Position numbers and translations under genes: made by a program. A DNA stretch of 64,000 bases, from the NCBI RefSeq assembly GCF_000975115.1, contig NZ_BBRE01000002.1, positions 186,001 to 250,000 on the forward strand, written 5' to 3'. Below the pieces are notes generated by a model, which was not told where the DNA came from, searched no databases, and was given only the letters and a program-made list of their open reading frames with translations. Numbering within the stretch: the first letter of the stretch is position 1; every line of letters starts with the position of its first letter. Shown here in pieces: positions 30,952 through 39,728 of this stretch. The stretch is from Demequina oxidasica (GTDB lineage Bacteria > Actinomycetota > Actinomycetes > Actinomycetales > Demequinaceae).

Positions 30952-31790
30952 CGCCCGTCGCTCAGCAGGAGCCGCGGGCAATGCGGGTACCCACCAAGCC
31001 ACGCCGACTCATGGTCCGTTTGGTGTGGCTCGTCGTCGGACTCCTCTTCGTCGGTTCATTTTGGGGACTAGACCTCGAGTGGGCAAAAATCGGCGAACTT
31101 CCCTCGGACGTCGTGCACTACTTCGGGCTCATGTTCTCCGACCCGGATTGGTCCAAGCTACCCGAGGCGCTCTTTCAGACGTGGCGCTCGGTATCGATGG
31201 CGTGGGTGGGCGCCCTCCTTGGAGTCGCGTTGTCCACCTTGCTGGGAATCCCCGCGGCGGAGGGGGTCGGGCCTATATGGATTCGGCTGCCGTTGCGCTG
31301 GCTGTTCGCCGTGATTCGCGCGGTCCCCGAAGTGATTATCGCGATTATCCTGCTGACGGTGACTGGGCTCACGCCGTTTACTGGTGCCCTCGCGCTCGCC
31401 ATCGGCGGGATCGGCACCCACGCGAAGTGGACCTACGAGACCATCGAGGCGACCCCCACTGGTGCCGGTGAGGCGGTCAAGGCAGCAGGCGGAAACCTGC
31501 TGCAGATGGTTCGCTGGGGTCTCTGGCCCTCTGCATCGCCGGAGCTGATGTCGCTGGGACTCTACCGCTTTGAGATCAACGTCAGGACATCTGCGGTGCT
31601 AGGACTCATCGGCGTAGGCGGTATCGGTGACATGCTCACCGGGTACGTACAATTCCGGGACTGGAGCGTGGTCGGTATGCTCATCATCGTCGTGATTGTG
31701 GTGACGATGACGATCGACGCGGTGTCGGGAAGGATTCGCCGACGAATCATGGAAGGAGCGAAGTCAATTGAGCTGGACCGGATCGTCTGA
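30948..31790 (+). CDS. phnE: Phosphonate-type ABC transporter permease 2
   Basis: 280 aa with six helices and an EAA-type loop (EAVKAAGGNLLQMVRWGLWPSASPE). It is homologous to permease 1 but clearly diverged, so the channel is probably a heterodimer. Its last 23 bp overlap the start of the RpiR gene. Confidence 0.92.
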   Translation: MTPVAQQEPRAMRVPTKPRRLMVRLVWLVVGLLFVGSFWGLDLEWAKIGELPSDVVHYFGLMFSDPDWSKLPEALFQTWRSVSMAWVGALLGVALSTLLGIPAAEGVGPIWIRLPLRWLFAVIRAVPEVIIAIILLTVTGLTPFTGALALAIGGIGTHAKWTYETIEATPTGAGEAVKAAGGNLLQMVRWGLWPSASPELMSLGLYRFEINVRTSAVLGLIGVGGIGDMLTGYVQFRDWSVVGMLIIVVIVVTMTIDAVSGRIRRRIMEGAKSIELDRIV

Positions 31791-32625
31791 CGCGCCACCT
31801 ACTGCTCGGATCGCCGCGCTGATCTCCTCCTTGCAGCCCAGCGAGCGGCGCGTGGCGGAAGCGATTGTGGCCGACGTGAGCAAGGCCGTGGACATGACGG
31901 CACAAGAACTCGCAGATGCCGTCGGCGTGGGGCGTGCGTCCGTAGTTCGCACGTCGCAGACTCTGGGCTACCACGGCTACCCCCAGTTGCGAGTCGCGCT
32001 CGCTCGTGAGAAAGCATTCGAGCAGCCCATCGCCGACACAGGCGAGGGGTCGCTGGGAATCATGCGCGCCGCCATGGACCGTTTTGTGCGTGCGCTGCCA
32101 CATACATCCGCCGCGTTAACTGAGGACGTGGTGGACACGTTCATCGCAACTCTCGATGACGCGCCCCGAGTCATCGTTGCGGCAAGTGGTTTGTCGGCGC
32201 CGCTCGGATACGATGCTGCGCTACGCCTTACGTCCGCTGGCAGGCCCGCTGAGTACATACCCGACTCGCTCGCGCAGCAAATCGCGGCGCGCCAGTTGGA
32301 ACCCCATGGCGTGCTCCTGGTGATCTCCGGTTCGGGAGCAAACCGCGCGACACTCGACGTCGTTGGTGCGGCGCGCGCGGCGGGAGCCACGGTACTCGCC
32401 GTGACAGGATTCTCGCGTTCGGCGCTAGTGTCCGCGGCCACCACGACACTCGTGGTGCCGCCGGCGACTGAGTCCTTCCAGGATGAGTTGGTTCAGACAT
32501 CGCGCGCCGCGTTGGCTCTTGTGATCGAGGCGCTTGTGGAAGCGCTCGTGGCTCGCCGTGGTGAGCGCGGACGTACGGCGAGGGCGGCGGTGCTGTCAGT
32601 ATTGTCGGACACTCTCGACAGTTGA
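31768..32625 (+). CDS. RpiR/MurR-family transcriptional regulator
   Basis: 285 aa with an N-terminal HTH_6 domain (AAQELADAVGVGRASVVRTSQ-type helix-turn-helix near residues 48-68) and a C-terminal SIS sugar-phosphate-binding domain (VIVAASGLSAPLGYDAAL, LLVISGSGANRATLDVV). The start is TTG at 31768, supported by GGAAGGAG 9 bp upstream inside phnE2. It is co-transcribed with the transporter, so it probably controls it, with a phosphorylated ligand as signal. The candidate operator is the inverted repeat at 27460-27474. Confidence 0.85.
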   Translation: MSWTGSSDAPPTARIAALISSLQPSERRVAEAIVADVSKAVDMTAQELADAVGVGRASVVRTSQTLGYHGYPQLRVALAREKAFEQPIADTGEGSLGIMRAAMDRFVRALPHTSAALTEDVVDTFIATLDDAPRVIVAASGLSAPLGYDAALRLTSAGRPAEYIPDSLAQQIAARQLEPHGVLLVISGSGANRATLDVVGAARAAGATVLAVTGFSRSALVSAATTTLVVPPATESFQDELVQTSRAALALVIEALVEALVARRGERGRTARAAVLSVLSDTLDS

Positions 32626-32646
32626 TTCGGTACGCCCCCAGATAGG

Positions 32647-33414
32647 GTGAGCACCGTGACCTATTCGCGACCCGCCCCCCACCCGTCCGGAGCGACGGCC
32701 CCTGACCTGCCAGCGTCGGCAATCCCTCAGCATATTGCGGTGGTGATGGACGGCAACGGCAGGTGGGCCAAGGAGCGCGGGCTCCCCCGTACGGAGGGGC
32801 ATAAGCGCGGCGAGGTGTCTTTGCTCGATGTGGTGGCAGGCGGTATCGAGGCGGGTGTGAGCCATATCAGTGCCTACGCGTTCAGCACCGAAAACTGGAA
32901 GCGTAGCCCCGAGGAGGTGCGCTTTCTGATGGGCTTCAACCGTGACGTCATTCGCCGCCGGCGCGACGAGATGAATGACTGGGGAGTGCGCATCCGCTGG
33001 GCTGGGCGCCGGCCCAAGTTGTGGAAGTCAGTCATCGACGAGCTCGAAGAGGCCGAGCGGATGACGGCAAACAACACCGGGCTGACCCTCACCATGTGCG
33101 TCAACTACGGCGGTCGCGCGGAGATCGCCGATGCTGCCCGTGAGATTGCGCGGAAGGTGGCGGCGGGTCAGATCAACCCGGAGAAGATCACCGAGAAGAC
33201 GCTCGCGGCGCACCTCGACGAGCCGGACATGCCGGACGTGGACCTGTTCTGGCGCTCGAGCGGCGAGCAGCGCTCCAGCAATTTCCTGCCGTGGCAGGCG
33301 GCCTACGCGGAGTACGTGTTCAGCGACGTGCTGTGGCCCGAGGTGGACCGCACGCACCTGTGGGCCGCTATTGAGGAGTACGCCCGCCGGAATCGGCGCT
33401 TCGGCGCAGCCTGA
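32647..33414 (+). CDS. uppS: Isoprenyl transferase (undecaprenyl diphosphate synthase family)
   Basis: Cis-prenyltransferase that makes the polyprenyl carrier for cell-wall synthesis. It has 255 aa with [17 protein letters not shown] (catalytic Asp, diphosphate loop) and the C-terminal [14 protein letters not shown] with the conserved arginine and serine. GTG at 32647 or 32656 could be used. Its last 47 bp overlap a DedA-like gene on the other strand. Confidence 0.93.
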   Translation: MSTVTYSRPAPHPSGATAPDLPASAIPQHIAVVMDGNGRWAKERGLPRTEGHKRGEVSLLDVVAGGIEAGVSHISAYAFSTENWKRSPEEVRFLMGFNRDVIRRRRDEMNDWGVRIRWAGRRPKLWKSVIDELEEAERMTANNTGLTLTMCVNYGGRAEIADAAREIARKVAAGQINPEKITEKTLAAHLDEPDMPDVDLFWRSSGEQRSSNFLPWQAAYAEYVFSDVLWPEVDRTHLWAAIEEYARRNRRFGAA

Positions 33415-33883
33415 CCGCCAGCCAGGACACCACCACCACCGCGACGGTCGCGCCGATGAGCAGCCAGGGCGAGGCGTGCCACGCGCGCACTACCGAGGCT
33501 CCCACGAGGAAGTACGCGCCCACCCAGAGGACGCAGCCGGGCAGCATCGCCAGCGTGTAGAGATCCCAGCGCATGCGACCGTAGCCCGCGGCCGCGTTGA
33601 CGAGGGTTTGCAGCCCGAGGGTCAGGAAAGACAAGGGGATCGCGACGAATCCCCACCTCTGGGTGAACTCGTCCGCGCGCTGCATGCGGGGACCGGAGAA
33701 CTTATTGCTCCAGCGAGCGAGCCGGGGGTGCTTATCCGGCTCCTCCGCGAGGGTGGCGGCGCCTGCCCGGACCCAGCGTCCGACGAAGTACGTCGCCTGG
33801 GTGCGCACGAACACCACCAGAAAGAGGAAGATCGCCACCGCCCACCAGCCAAGGTCGTCGATGAAGCCAGGGATTCCAGCCAT
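33368..33883 (-). CDS. DedA/VTT-like membrane protein
   Basis: 171 aa with four predicted helices (residues 10-27, 75-95, 110-130, 138-158) and a central charged stretch. Features such as FVGRWVRAG and the weak FxxR/G segments fit a short DedA-like (VTT) protein, a family that includes polyprenyl-phosphate flippases. Start is immediately downstream of zur (next base). The C-terminus runs 47 bp into the antisense of uppS. Identity is moderate; it could be an unrelated small membrane protein. Confidence 0.65.
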   Translation of the reverse strand: MAGIPGFIDDLGWWAVAIFLFLVVFVRTQATYFVGRWVRAGAATLAEEPDKHPRLARWSNKFSGPRMQRADEFTQRWGFVAIPLSFLTLGLQTLVNAAAGYGRMRWDLYTLAMLPGCVLWVGAYFLVGASVVRAWHASPWLLIGATVAVVVVSWLAVRLRRSADSGGRTPQ

Positions 33884-34294
33884 CTAGTCGCTCGACCTAG
33901 CGCATACGGTGCACAATCCAGTGATTTCCACGGTGTGGTCGAGGCTCGAATAGCCGTGCTTGCGGGCGAGCTTGGCTGCCCAGTCCTCGAAGTCAGGGAC
34001 GTCGATCTCCTCCGCCGCGCCGCATCGGCGGCACCTCAAATGGTGGTGGTGCTCCTCGCCGGCCTCGCAGCGACGGTAGAGCGTCTCGCCGGAGTCGGTG
34101 ACGACCGCGTCGACCTCGCCGGACTCGGCAAGCGACTGTAGCGCGCGATACACCGTGGCGAGGCCCACCGTCGAGGACTCATGGCGCAGCACGTCGTGCC
34201 ATTGCTGCGCGGAACGGAAATCGCCTGCCGCCGCAAGGGCGGACAAGATCTCAGTGCGCTGTCGGGTTTGGCGTGGCTTGGGGGCGGCAGTCAT
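33884..34294 (-). CDS. zur: Fur-family zinc uptake regulator
   Basis: 136 aa with an N-terminal winged helix (RQRTEILSALAAAGDFRSAQQWHD, VGLATVYRALQ), a histidine-rich EEHHHHL and two CxxC pairs (CRRC and CTVC) for structural zinc. It is the last regulatory gene of the zinc operon and overlaps znuB by 4 bp (ATGA). Zur represses zinc uptake when zinc is sufficient. The palindrome upstream of znuA is the expected target. Zinc rather than iron specificity is inferred from the operon. Confidence 0.9.
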   Translation of the reverse strand: MTAAPKPRQTRQRTEILSALAAAGDFRSAQQWHDVLRHESSTVGLATVYRALQSLAESGEVDAVVTDSGETLYRRCEAGEEHHHHLRCRRCGAAEEIDVPDFEDWAAKLARKHGYSSLDHTVEITGLCTVCARSSD

Positions 34295-35160
34295 GAGGCC
34301 ACCGCCGTGCGCCCGCTCGCTTTGCGCGAGTGGCGCCGTGCCATCGCTGTGCCGATGCTGACCAGTAGGAACAGCGCCACACCAAGGACGACGATGAGCG
34401 CACCGGGCTGCAGGTTATGTTCGAGCGTGATGCCCACGCCGGTGACACACAGTATGGCGCCGATGCCCATGGCGAGCCACATGGTGTGGGCAAACGAGCG
34501 CGTGAGCAGTTGGGCAATTGCCACCGGCAGGATCATGAGGGCGGAGACCAGCAGGACACCAACCACGCGCATGGCCACGGTGATGGTGACGGCGGCCAGC
34601 ACCGCGACCACCATGTTGAGTGCGCGCACGGGCAGGCCGATGGAGAACGCAAATTCCTGGTCGTGGGTCACGGCGAAGAGCGCCTGGCGCAGTCCAAGGC
34701 CAACCACCAGGATGACGATGGCGAGACCGACCGTCACCCACACGTCGGTCCAGGTCACAGTGGAGATTGAGCCGAAAAGGTAGCCCAGCAAGTTAGCGTT
34801 GGTGCCGCCAGCGGCGCCGATGAGCAGCACACCAGCCGCAATGCCACCGTAGAACAGGATCGCCATCACCACGTCCGCGCCGGTGGTGCCGTGCGAGCGC
34901 ATCCGCTCGATCATGGCCGCCGCGGCGATCGCAAAGACAATGGCGCCGGGGATAGCCAGAGCGTCACGCTCGGCGAAGCCGGCCCACGAACCCGCGAGCC
35001 AGCCGGCCGCAACACCCGCGAGCGCCACGTGACCGATGCCGTCGCCGAGCAGGGCCATGCGCCGCTGCACCAGGTAGGTGCCGACGATCGGGGCCGCGAG
35101 TCCGACCAGAAGTGCCACTAACAGCATGCGCTGCACCAAGGGATCAGTCAGCAAGCTCAT
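34291..35160 (-). CDS. znuB: Zinc ABC transporter permease
   Basis: 289 aa, ABC-3 family, with eight or nine helices. Landmarks are the N-terminal LVQRMLLVALLVGLAAPIVGTYLVQRRMALLGDGI segment and VVGVLLVSALMILPVAIAQLL. It forms the membrane channel for zinc. Start overlaps the znuC stop by 4 bp. Confidence 0.92.
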   Translation of the reverse strand: MSLLTDPLVQRMLLVALLVGLAAPIVGTYLVQRRMALLGDGIGHVALAGVAAGWLAGSWAGFAERDALAIPGAIVFAIAAAAMIERMRSHGTTGADVVMAILFYGGIAAGVLLIGAAGGTNANLLGYLFGSISTVTWTDVWVTVGLAIVILVVGLGLRQALFAVTHDQEFAFSIGLPVRALNMVVAVLAAVTITVAMRVVGVLLVSALMILPVAIAQLLTRSFAHTMWLAMGIGAILCVTGVGITLEHNLQPGALIVVLGVALFLLVSIGTAMARRHSRKASGRTAVAS

Positions 35161-35945
35161 GAGGTGACCTCCCAGTTCAGGCCCGGTTCGCCCTCGTGGG
35201 GGTCGTCGTGCGGGTGCACGTGGTCGTGCCCGGGTAGGGCGTGGACGCCAAGGTCGTGAGGCGGCTCGCCTACGTGGGTGACGCAGCCGTGCTCGAGCAC
35301 CACCGCGGTATCGATGAGTGGCGCAAGGGCGCCGAGCTCGTGCAGGACAATCACGATCGCTGTGCCTGCATTCTTGCGGTCCTCGAGGGCGTGGGCGAGG
35401 GCCTCCTGGCTGGGGACGTCGACGCCCGCCATGGGCTCGTCCAGGATGAGGAGGTCTGGATCGCGCACGAGCGCGCGGGAGATCAGCACCCGTTGCTGCT
35501 GACCGCCGGAAAGGCGTGCGACATCCTTGCTGGCCAAGTTGCCGATCCCCATGTCCGTCAGCGTTTTCTCCGCGCGGCTGCGTGCGTCGTGTGGCGCGCG
35601 CAGGTGGCCGCCGCCAAGCAAGCCGGAGGTGACGACCTCGCGTGCTGTCGCGGAAACTCCTGAGGCGGCACTGATGCGCTGAGGGACGTAGCCGACGCGG
35701 CCCATGGTTTTGCGTGATGGCTTGTCGCCAAAGATACGGATCTCGCCAGTCGAGTGAGCGATGGCGCCTACCACTGCGCGTACCAGCGTTGACTTGCCGG
35801 ACCCATTGCCACCCATGATCGCCACGACCTCCCCAGGAGCGCAGGTGAAGTCGACACCGTGCAGGATTTGGGTGCCCCCGAGCGCGACCGTGACGCCAGC
35901 CACGTCAACGGCGGCTGCGGTCAGTGGCGGTAGCGGGTTAGGCAC
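35157..35945 (-). CDS. znuC: Zinc ABC transporter ATP-binding protein
   Basis: 262 aa with Walker A GGNGSGKST, signature LSGGQQQR and Walker B LLILDEPMAGVD. The C-terminal tail is histidine/aspartate-rich (HDHVHPHDDPHEGEP), a likely metal-binding extension. GTG start at 35945 overlaps the end of znuA by 8 bp. Confidence 0.93.
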   Translation of the reverse strand: MPNPLPPLTAAAVDVAGVTVALGGTQILHGVDFTCAPGEVVAIMGGNGSGKSTLVRAVVGAIAHSTGEIRIFGDKPSRKTMGRVGYVPQRISAASGVSATAREVVTSGLLGGGHLRAPHDARSRAEKTLTDMGIGNLASKDVARLSGGQQQRVLISRALVRDPDLLILDEPMAGVDVPSQEALAHALEDRKNAGTAIVIVLHELGALAPLIDTAVVLEHGCVTHVGEPPHDLGVHALPGHDHVHPHDDPHEGEPGLNWEVTS

Positions 35946-36948
35946 AGTTAAGGGCGCCTTGGAGGCTGGACAGGTTGCGGTTCATCACGCTCATGTAGTC
36001 ATCATTGCCTGTCACGCCCTCAATGGGGTCAAGAACCGCGGTAGTGACCCCAGCATCGGACGCAAGAGCCTCCGCGACGTTGGCGCTCACGAGCGACTCG
36101 GTGAAGACGGTGGTCGCGCCATCGGCCGCCATGAGGTCACGGATCTCACGGACGCGTGCCGGCGAGGGCTCGGCGTCTGGGTCGATGCCGCTGAGACCCT
36201 CCTGATGCAAGCCGTAACGACTGGTGAGGTACCCGAACGCCTCGTGAGTGACGAAGATATCGCTGCGCTCGCACTGAGCAAGGCCATCGCTGAACACCGA
36301 GTCGAGTCCGGTGAGGTCACTCACCAGCGCGGAGGCGTTGGCCGTGTAGTCCGCGGCGTTCGCGGGGTCGAGCTTTGCGAATTCTTCGCCCACGGCCGAT
36401 GCGTAGGTGGCCAGTAGCGTGGGGTCGAGCCAGAAGTGTGGGTCGATATTGCCGTGGTCATGGCCGGCGTGGTCATCCTCCGCGTGGTCGTCCTCCGCGT
36501 GGTCATGGTCGGCGTGGCCATCCTCGGCGTCGACCTCGCTCTCATGATCCGCGGCGTCCGCAAGGGGGACGACAGTTGCGGCGTCGAATGACTCCACATC
36601 CGTTGCGGCCACGGCGTCATCGACGGCGGGCTGGAAGTCGGTGAGGTACAGCACCACATCCGCCTGCTGCATCTCACGCACGGCAACGGGGGAGAGCTCC
36701 AGGTCGTGAGGCTCCACGCCGGGAGCGGTGAGTTCCTGGATGTTGCCATGATCGCCGGCTACGTGCTCCGCGACATACGCGAGCGGGTAGAACGCAGCGG
36801 CGATATTGAGCGTGGGCGTGGCGACCTCGGACTCCTGGCCGGGGGCGCCCGCACTCGTAGCGGGGTCGTCTGTGGACGGGGAGCATGCCGAGAGCGAGAG
36901 GGCGCCTACAACGGCAGCGGTGAGGACAGGGCGCGGAATAGTGTACAT
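35938..36948 (-). CDS. znuA: Zinc ABC transporter substrate-binding lipoprotein
   Basis: 336 aa from the ATG at 36948. The lipoprotein signal ends at LSAC (Cys22). The A-1 family body starts with TLNIAAAFYPLAYVAEHVAGD and contains APGVEPHDLEL, a His/Asp/Glu-rich loop with four DHxxxD-like units (about residues 130-165), and HEAFGYLTSRYGL. It binds zinc outside the membrane. The frame stays open far upstream through glyS antisense, but that part is a shadow. The promoter geometry puts the transcript start on this ATG, so the mRNA is probably leaderless. Confidence 0.93.
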   Translation of the reverse strand: MYTIPRPVLTAAVVGALSLSACSPSTDDPATSAGAPGQESEVATPTLNIAAAFYPLAYVAEHVAGDHGNIQELTAPGVEPHDLELSPVAVREMQQADVVLYLTDFQPAVDDAVAATDVESFDAATVVPLADAADHESEVDAEDGHADHDHAEDDHAEDDHAGHDHGNIDPHFWLDPTLLATYASAVGEEFAKLDPANAADYTANASALVSDLTGLDSVFSDGLAQCERSDIFVTHEAFGYLTSRYGLHQEGLSGIDPDAEPSPARVREIRDLMAADGATTVFTESLVSANVAEALASDAGVTTAVLDPIEGVTGNDDYMSVMNRNLSSLQGALNCA

Positions 36949-36955
36949 ACCTCGA

Positions 36956-36984
36956 AGTGTATTGGTATTGATAATCATTGTCAA
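36956..36984 (-). promoter_or_regulatory. znuA: znuA promoter with overlapping Zur box
   Basis: On the minus strand TTGACA (36984-36979) and TACACT (36961-36956) are separated by exactly 17 bp. The expected start point 7 nt later is 36948-36949, the first base of the znuA ATG. The 17-bp near-palindrome TTGATAATCATTGTCAA at 36968-36984 covers the -35 and most of the spacer and fits Zur/Fur-type operators. Zur bound here would block RNA polymerase. Confidence 0.85.
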
Positions 36985-37083
36985 TAAGCAAGGTTGCAAC
37001 GAACCGCGAAGGCAACCACAGCATCGGCCGCGCGTGGATAGACTGTGCCGAGCAACTTTTCCCGTGTATTGAAGGAGTCCCCA

Positions 37084-38469
37084 GTGGCACAGCCGTCCCG
37101 TCTTGACAGTGCGATCTCGCTCGCGAAGCGTCGTGGCTTCGTGTTCCCTGCAGGCGAGATCTACGGCGGTACTCGCTCGGCCTGGGACTACGGACCCCTG
37201 GGAGTGGAGCTCAAGGAGAACATCAAGCGTCAGTGGTGGCGCGCGATGGTCAACACGCGCGACGACATCGTGGGCCTCGACTCCTCGGTGATCCTGCCCA
37301 CCAAGGTCTGGGAAGCGTCGGGCCATCTGAAGGCGTTCACCGACCCGCTGGTCGAGTGCACGAGCTGCCACAAGCGTTACCGCGAGGATCACCTGCTCGA
37401 GGAGTTCGAGGAGAAGAAGGGCCGCGTCCCCGAGAACGGCCTGGCAGACATCGCGTGTGCGAATTGTGGAACCCGTGATGCCTGGACCGAGCCGCGCAAC
37501 TTCAACGGGCTGCTCAAGACGTACCTGGGCGCCGTCGAGGACGAGTCTGGCCTGCACTACCTGCGCCCCGAGACCGCGCAGGGCATCTTTGTGAACTTCG
37601 CGAACGTCATGCAGGCCACCCGTCAGAAGCCGCCGTTCGGCATCGCGCAGATCGGCAAGAGCTTCCGCAACGAGATCACGCCCGGTAACTTCATCTTCCG
37701 CACCCGCGAGTTCGAGCAGATGGAAATGGAGTTCTTTGTGGTGCCCGGCACCGACGAGGAGTGGCACCAGAAGTGGATCGACGAGCGCACCGACTGGTAC
37801 GTGGGCCTCGGCATCGACCGCGACAATCTGCGCCAGTACGAGCACGCCCAGGAGAAGCTGTCGCACTACTCCAAGCGCACCGTGGACATCGAGTACCGCT
37901 TTGGATTCCAGGGCAGCGAGTGGGGCGAGCTCGAGGGCATCGCCAACCGCACCGACTTTGACCTTAAGACGCACCACGAGCACTCGGGCAAGGACCTCCA
38001 GTTCCGTGACCCAGTCACCAACGAGAAGTTCTTCCCGTACGTGATTGAGCCCGCGGCGGGCCTTACTCGCTCGCTGATGGCGTTCCTGGTCGAGGCATAC
38101 GTCGAGGACGAGGCGCCCAACACCAAGGGCGGTGTCGACAAGCGCACCGTCTTGCGTCTCGACCACCGCCTCGCGCCCGTCAAGGCCGCGGTGCTGCCGC
38201 TGTCCAAGTCCGAGGACCTGAGTCCGACCGCGCGCAACCTTGCCAAGGAGCTGCGCGGCTCGTGGAACGTGGACTACGACGAGACGCAGGCCATCGGCAA
38301 GCGCTACCGTCGCCAGGACGAGATTGGCACGCCGTACTGCGTGACGGTCGACTTCGAGACGCTCGACGACCAGGCGGTGACCATCCGCGACCGCGACACC
38401 ATGCAGCAGGAGCGCGTGGGCCTCAGCCAGGTGCAGGGCTACCTCGCGCAGCGTCTCATCGGCGCGTAG
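37084..38469 (+). CDS. glyS: Glycyl-tRNA synthetase, dimeric type
   Basis: Charges tRNA-Gly. 461 aa, the usual length of the alpha2 form, with class II motifs ([32 protein letters not shown]) and a zinc-type pair CTSCHKRY and CANCG. GTG at 37084 has AAGGAG 8 bp upstream. It is divergent from znuA across 135 bp. A TAGACT -10-like site lies at 37039-37044, but I see no good -35 and no T-box or glycine riboswitch. Confidence 0.96.
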   Translation: MAQPSRLDSAISLAKRRGFVFPAGEIYGGTRSAWDYGPLGVELKENIKRQWWRAMVNTRDDIVGLDSSVILPTKVWEASGHLKAFTDPLVECTSCHKRYREDHLLEEFEEKKGRVPENGLADIACANCGTRDAWTEPRNFNGLLKTYLGAVEDESGLHYLRPETAQGIFVNFANVMQATRQKPPFGIAQIGKSFRNEITPGNFIFRTREFEQMEMEFFVVPGTDEEWHQKWIDERTDWYVGLGIDRDNLRQYEHAQEKLSHYSKRTVDIEYRFGFQGSEWGELEGIANRTDFDLKTHHEHSGKDLQFRDPVTNEKFFPYVIEPAAGLTRSLMAFLVEAYVEDEAPNTKGGVDKRTVLRLDHRLAPVKAAVLPLSKSEDLSPTARNLAKELRGSWNVDYDETQAIGKRYRRQDEIGTPYCVTVDFETLDDQAVTIRDRDTMQQERVGLSQVQGYLAQRLIGA

Positions 38470-38502
38470 TAGTTGTAGCTGTCAGGGCGTTGGTTGATCA
38501 CT

Positions 38503-39690
38503 GTGCATTCGCATTCTGACGCACCCCCACGCGCGAGCCGTCGCACGTCGCTGATCCTCGGCGTGCTTGTTGGCATTATCGGGGTTGCCGTCGCGGTGGG
38601 AGCGGCGCTGACGTGGCCGACCAACTTGTCGACGCTTGGTTCGGAGCAGTTGATCGACGATGATGCGGCCTGGGTGATCGCCGATGTCGTCTCCGTCCAC
38701 GAGTTGACGGGCGAGATCACGGTTGACATCGCGACCGACGGTGAGTCTGTGCGTGACACCGTGCAGCCGTCGGGGGTGCCCGGCATGCTCTTTGACGCAG
38801 GAGACAAGATTCGAGTGCTGCAGTTGCCGGATGGGTCGATGGTGTTCTCTGACTTCGACCGCACGCAGCCGATGCTCCTGCTCCTCGCGGTCTACGTTCT
38901 CGCCGTCTTACTGGTGGCACGCTGGCGCGGGGCGGGCGCACTTCTTGGTCTAGGGATCGCCTTTGGGATCGTGGTGTTCTATGCAGTGCCGTCGCTCTTG
39001 GATGGCAACAATCCGGTAGTCGTTGGCCTCGTGACCGGTGCCGGCTCCCTCTTTGCACTGTTGTACATCGCGCACGGGATCAACGCCCGGACAACCACCG
39101 CGTACCTGGGCACTATCGCGGGACTCGCCGTGACGGCGCTCATCGGCGTGTGGGCAGTGGCCGCCGCCAATATTCCAGGCGTCCCGTCCGACGCCGAACT
39201 GAGCTTGGTCTATGTGAATGGCAACGTCGAGCTCCGTGGTCTCGCCTTGTGCGGACTCATGTTGGCGGGCCTTGGCATTCTGAACGATGTCACCGTGACC
39301 CAAGCCTCGGCGGCCTGGGAACTGCGTGCCGCACGGCCCGACCTGTCTCGCTACGAGCTGTTCAAGCGGACGATGCGTATAGGTCGCGACCACATCGCAT
39401 CGACGGTGTACACCTTTGCCTTCGCGTACGTGGGGGCGTCGCTGCCCCTCATCATGATTGTTTTGCTTTACGACGAGGGTGCTGAAACGGCGGTCACTTC
39501 ATCCGAGGTTGCCGGCGAAATTGTGCGGACGCTCGTTGGTTCGATTGGCCTCGTGCTTGCAGTGCCGTTGACCACGGCGATCGCGGCGCTTGTCGTTGGC
39601 AGCAGGGCGGTGCAGCCGCAGCATGACGAGGTGCTGATCGATGAGCCGTTTGACCACGACGCGCCAGTGGCACCGGGTGAGCGCCGGTAG
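38503..39690 (+). CDS. YibE/F-family membrane protein
   Basis: 395 aa from the GTG at 38503; a TTG at 38494 is possible. It has an N-terminal helix, an extracytoplasmic beta-rich part (residues 50-110) and about seven further helices, with the family segment MLAGLGILNDVTVTQASAAWEL. Function is unknown; related proteins are polytopic permease-like. It follows glyS by 33 bp, so may be co-transcribed with it. Confidence 0.85.
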   Translation: MHSHSDAPPRASRRTSLILGVLVGIIGVAVAVGAALTWPTNLSTLGSEQLIDDDAAWVIADVVSVHELTGEITVDIATDGESVRDTVQPSGVPGMLFDAGDKIRVLQLPDGSMVFSDFDRTQPMLLLLAVYVLAVLLVARWRGAGALLGLGIAFGIVVFYAVPSLLDGNNPVVVGLVTGAGSLFALLYIAHGINARTTTAYLGTIAGLAVTALIGVWAVAAANIPGVPSDAELSLVYVNGNVELRGLALCGLMLAGLGILNDVTVTQASAAWELRAARPDLSRYELFKRTMRIGRDHIASTVYTFAFAYVGASLPLIMIVLLYDEGAETAVTSSEVAGEIVRTLVGSIGLVLAVPLTTAIAALVVGSRAVQPQHDEVLIDEPFDHDAPVAPGERR

Positions 39691-39728
39691 TTTGTTTTCC
39701 GCGCGTCGAAGCATGCGAAAATGGCGAC

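Noticed and set aside
36985..37083. T-box or glycine riboswitch before glyS
   Set aside because: The leader is under 100 bp, and no specifier loop, T-box sequence or glycine-aptamer core is visible.
36949..38166. Upstream extension of znuA through the glyS region on the minus strand
   Set aside because: The added residues have no similarity to anything, and the lipoprotein signal, promoter and Zur box place the start at 36948.
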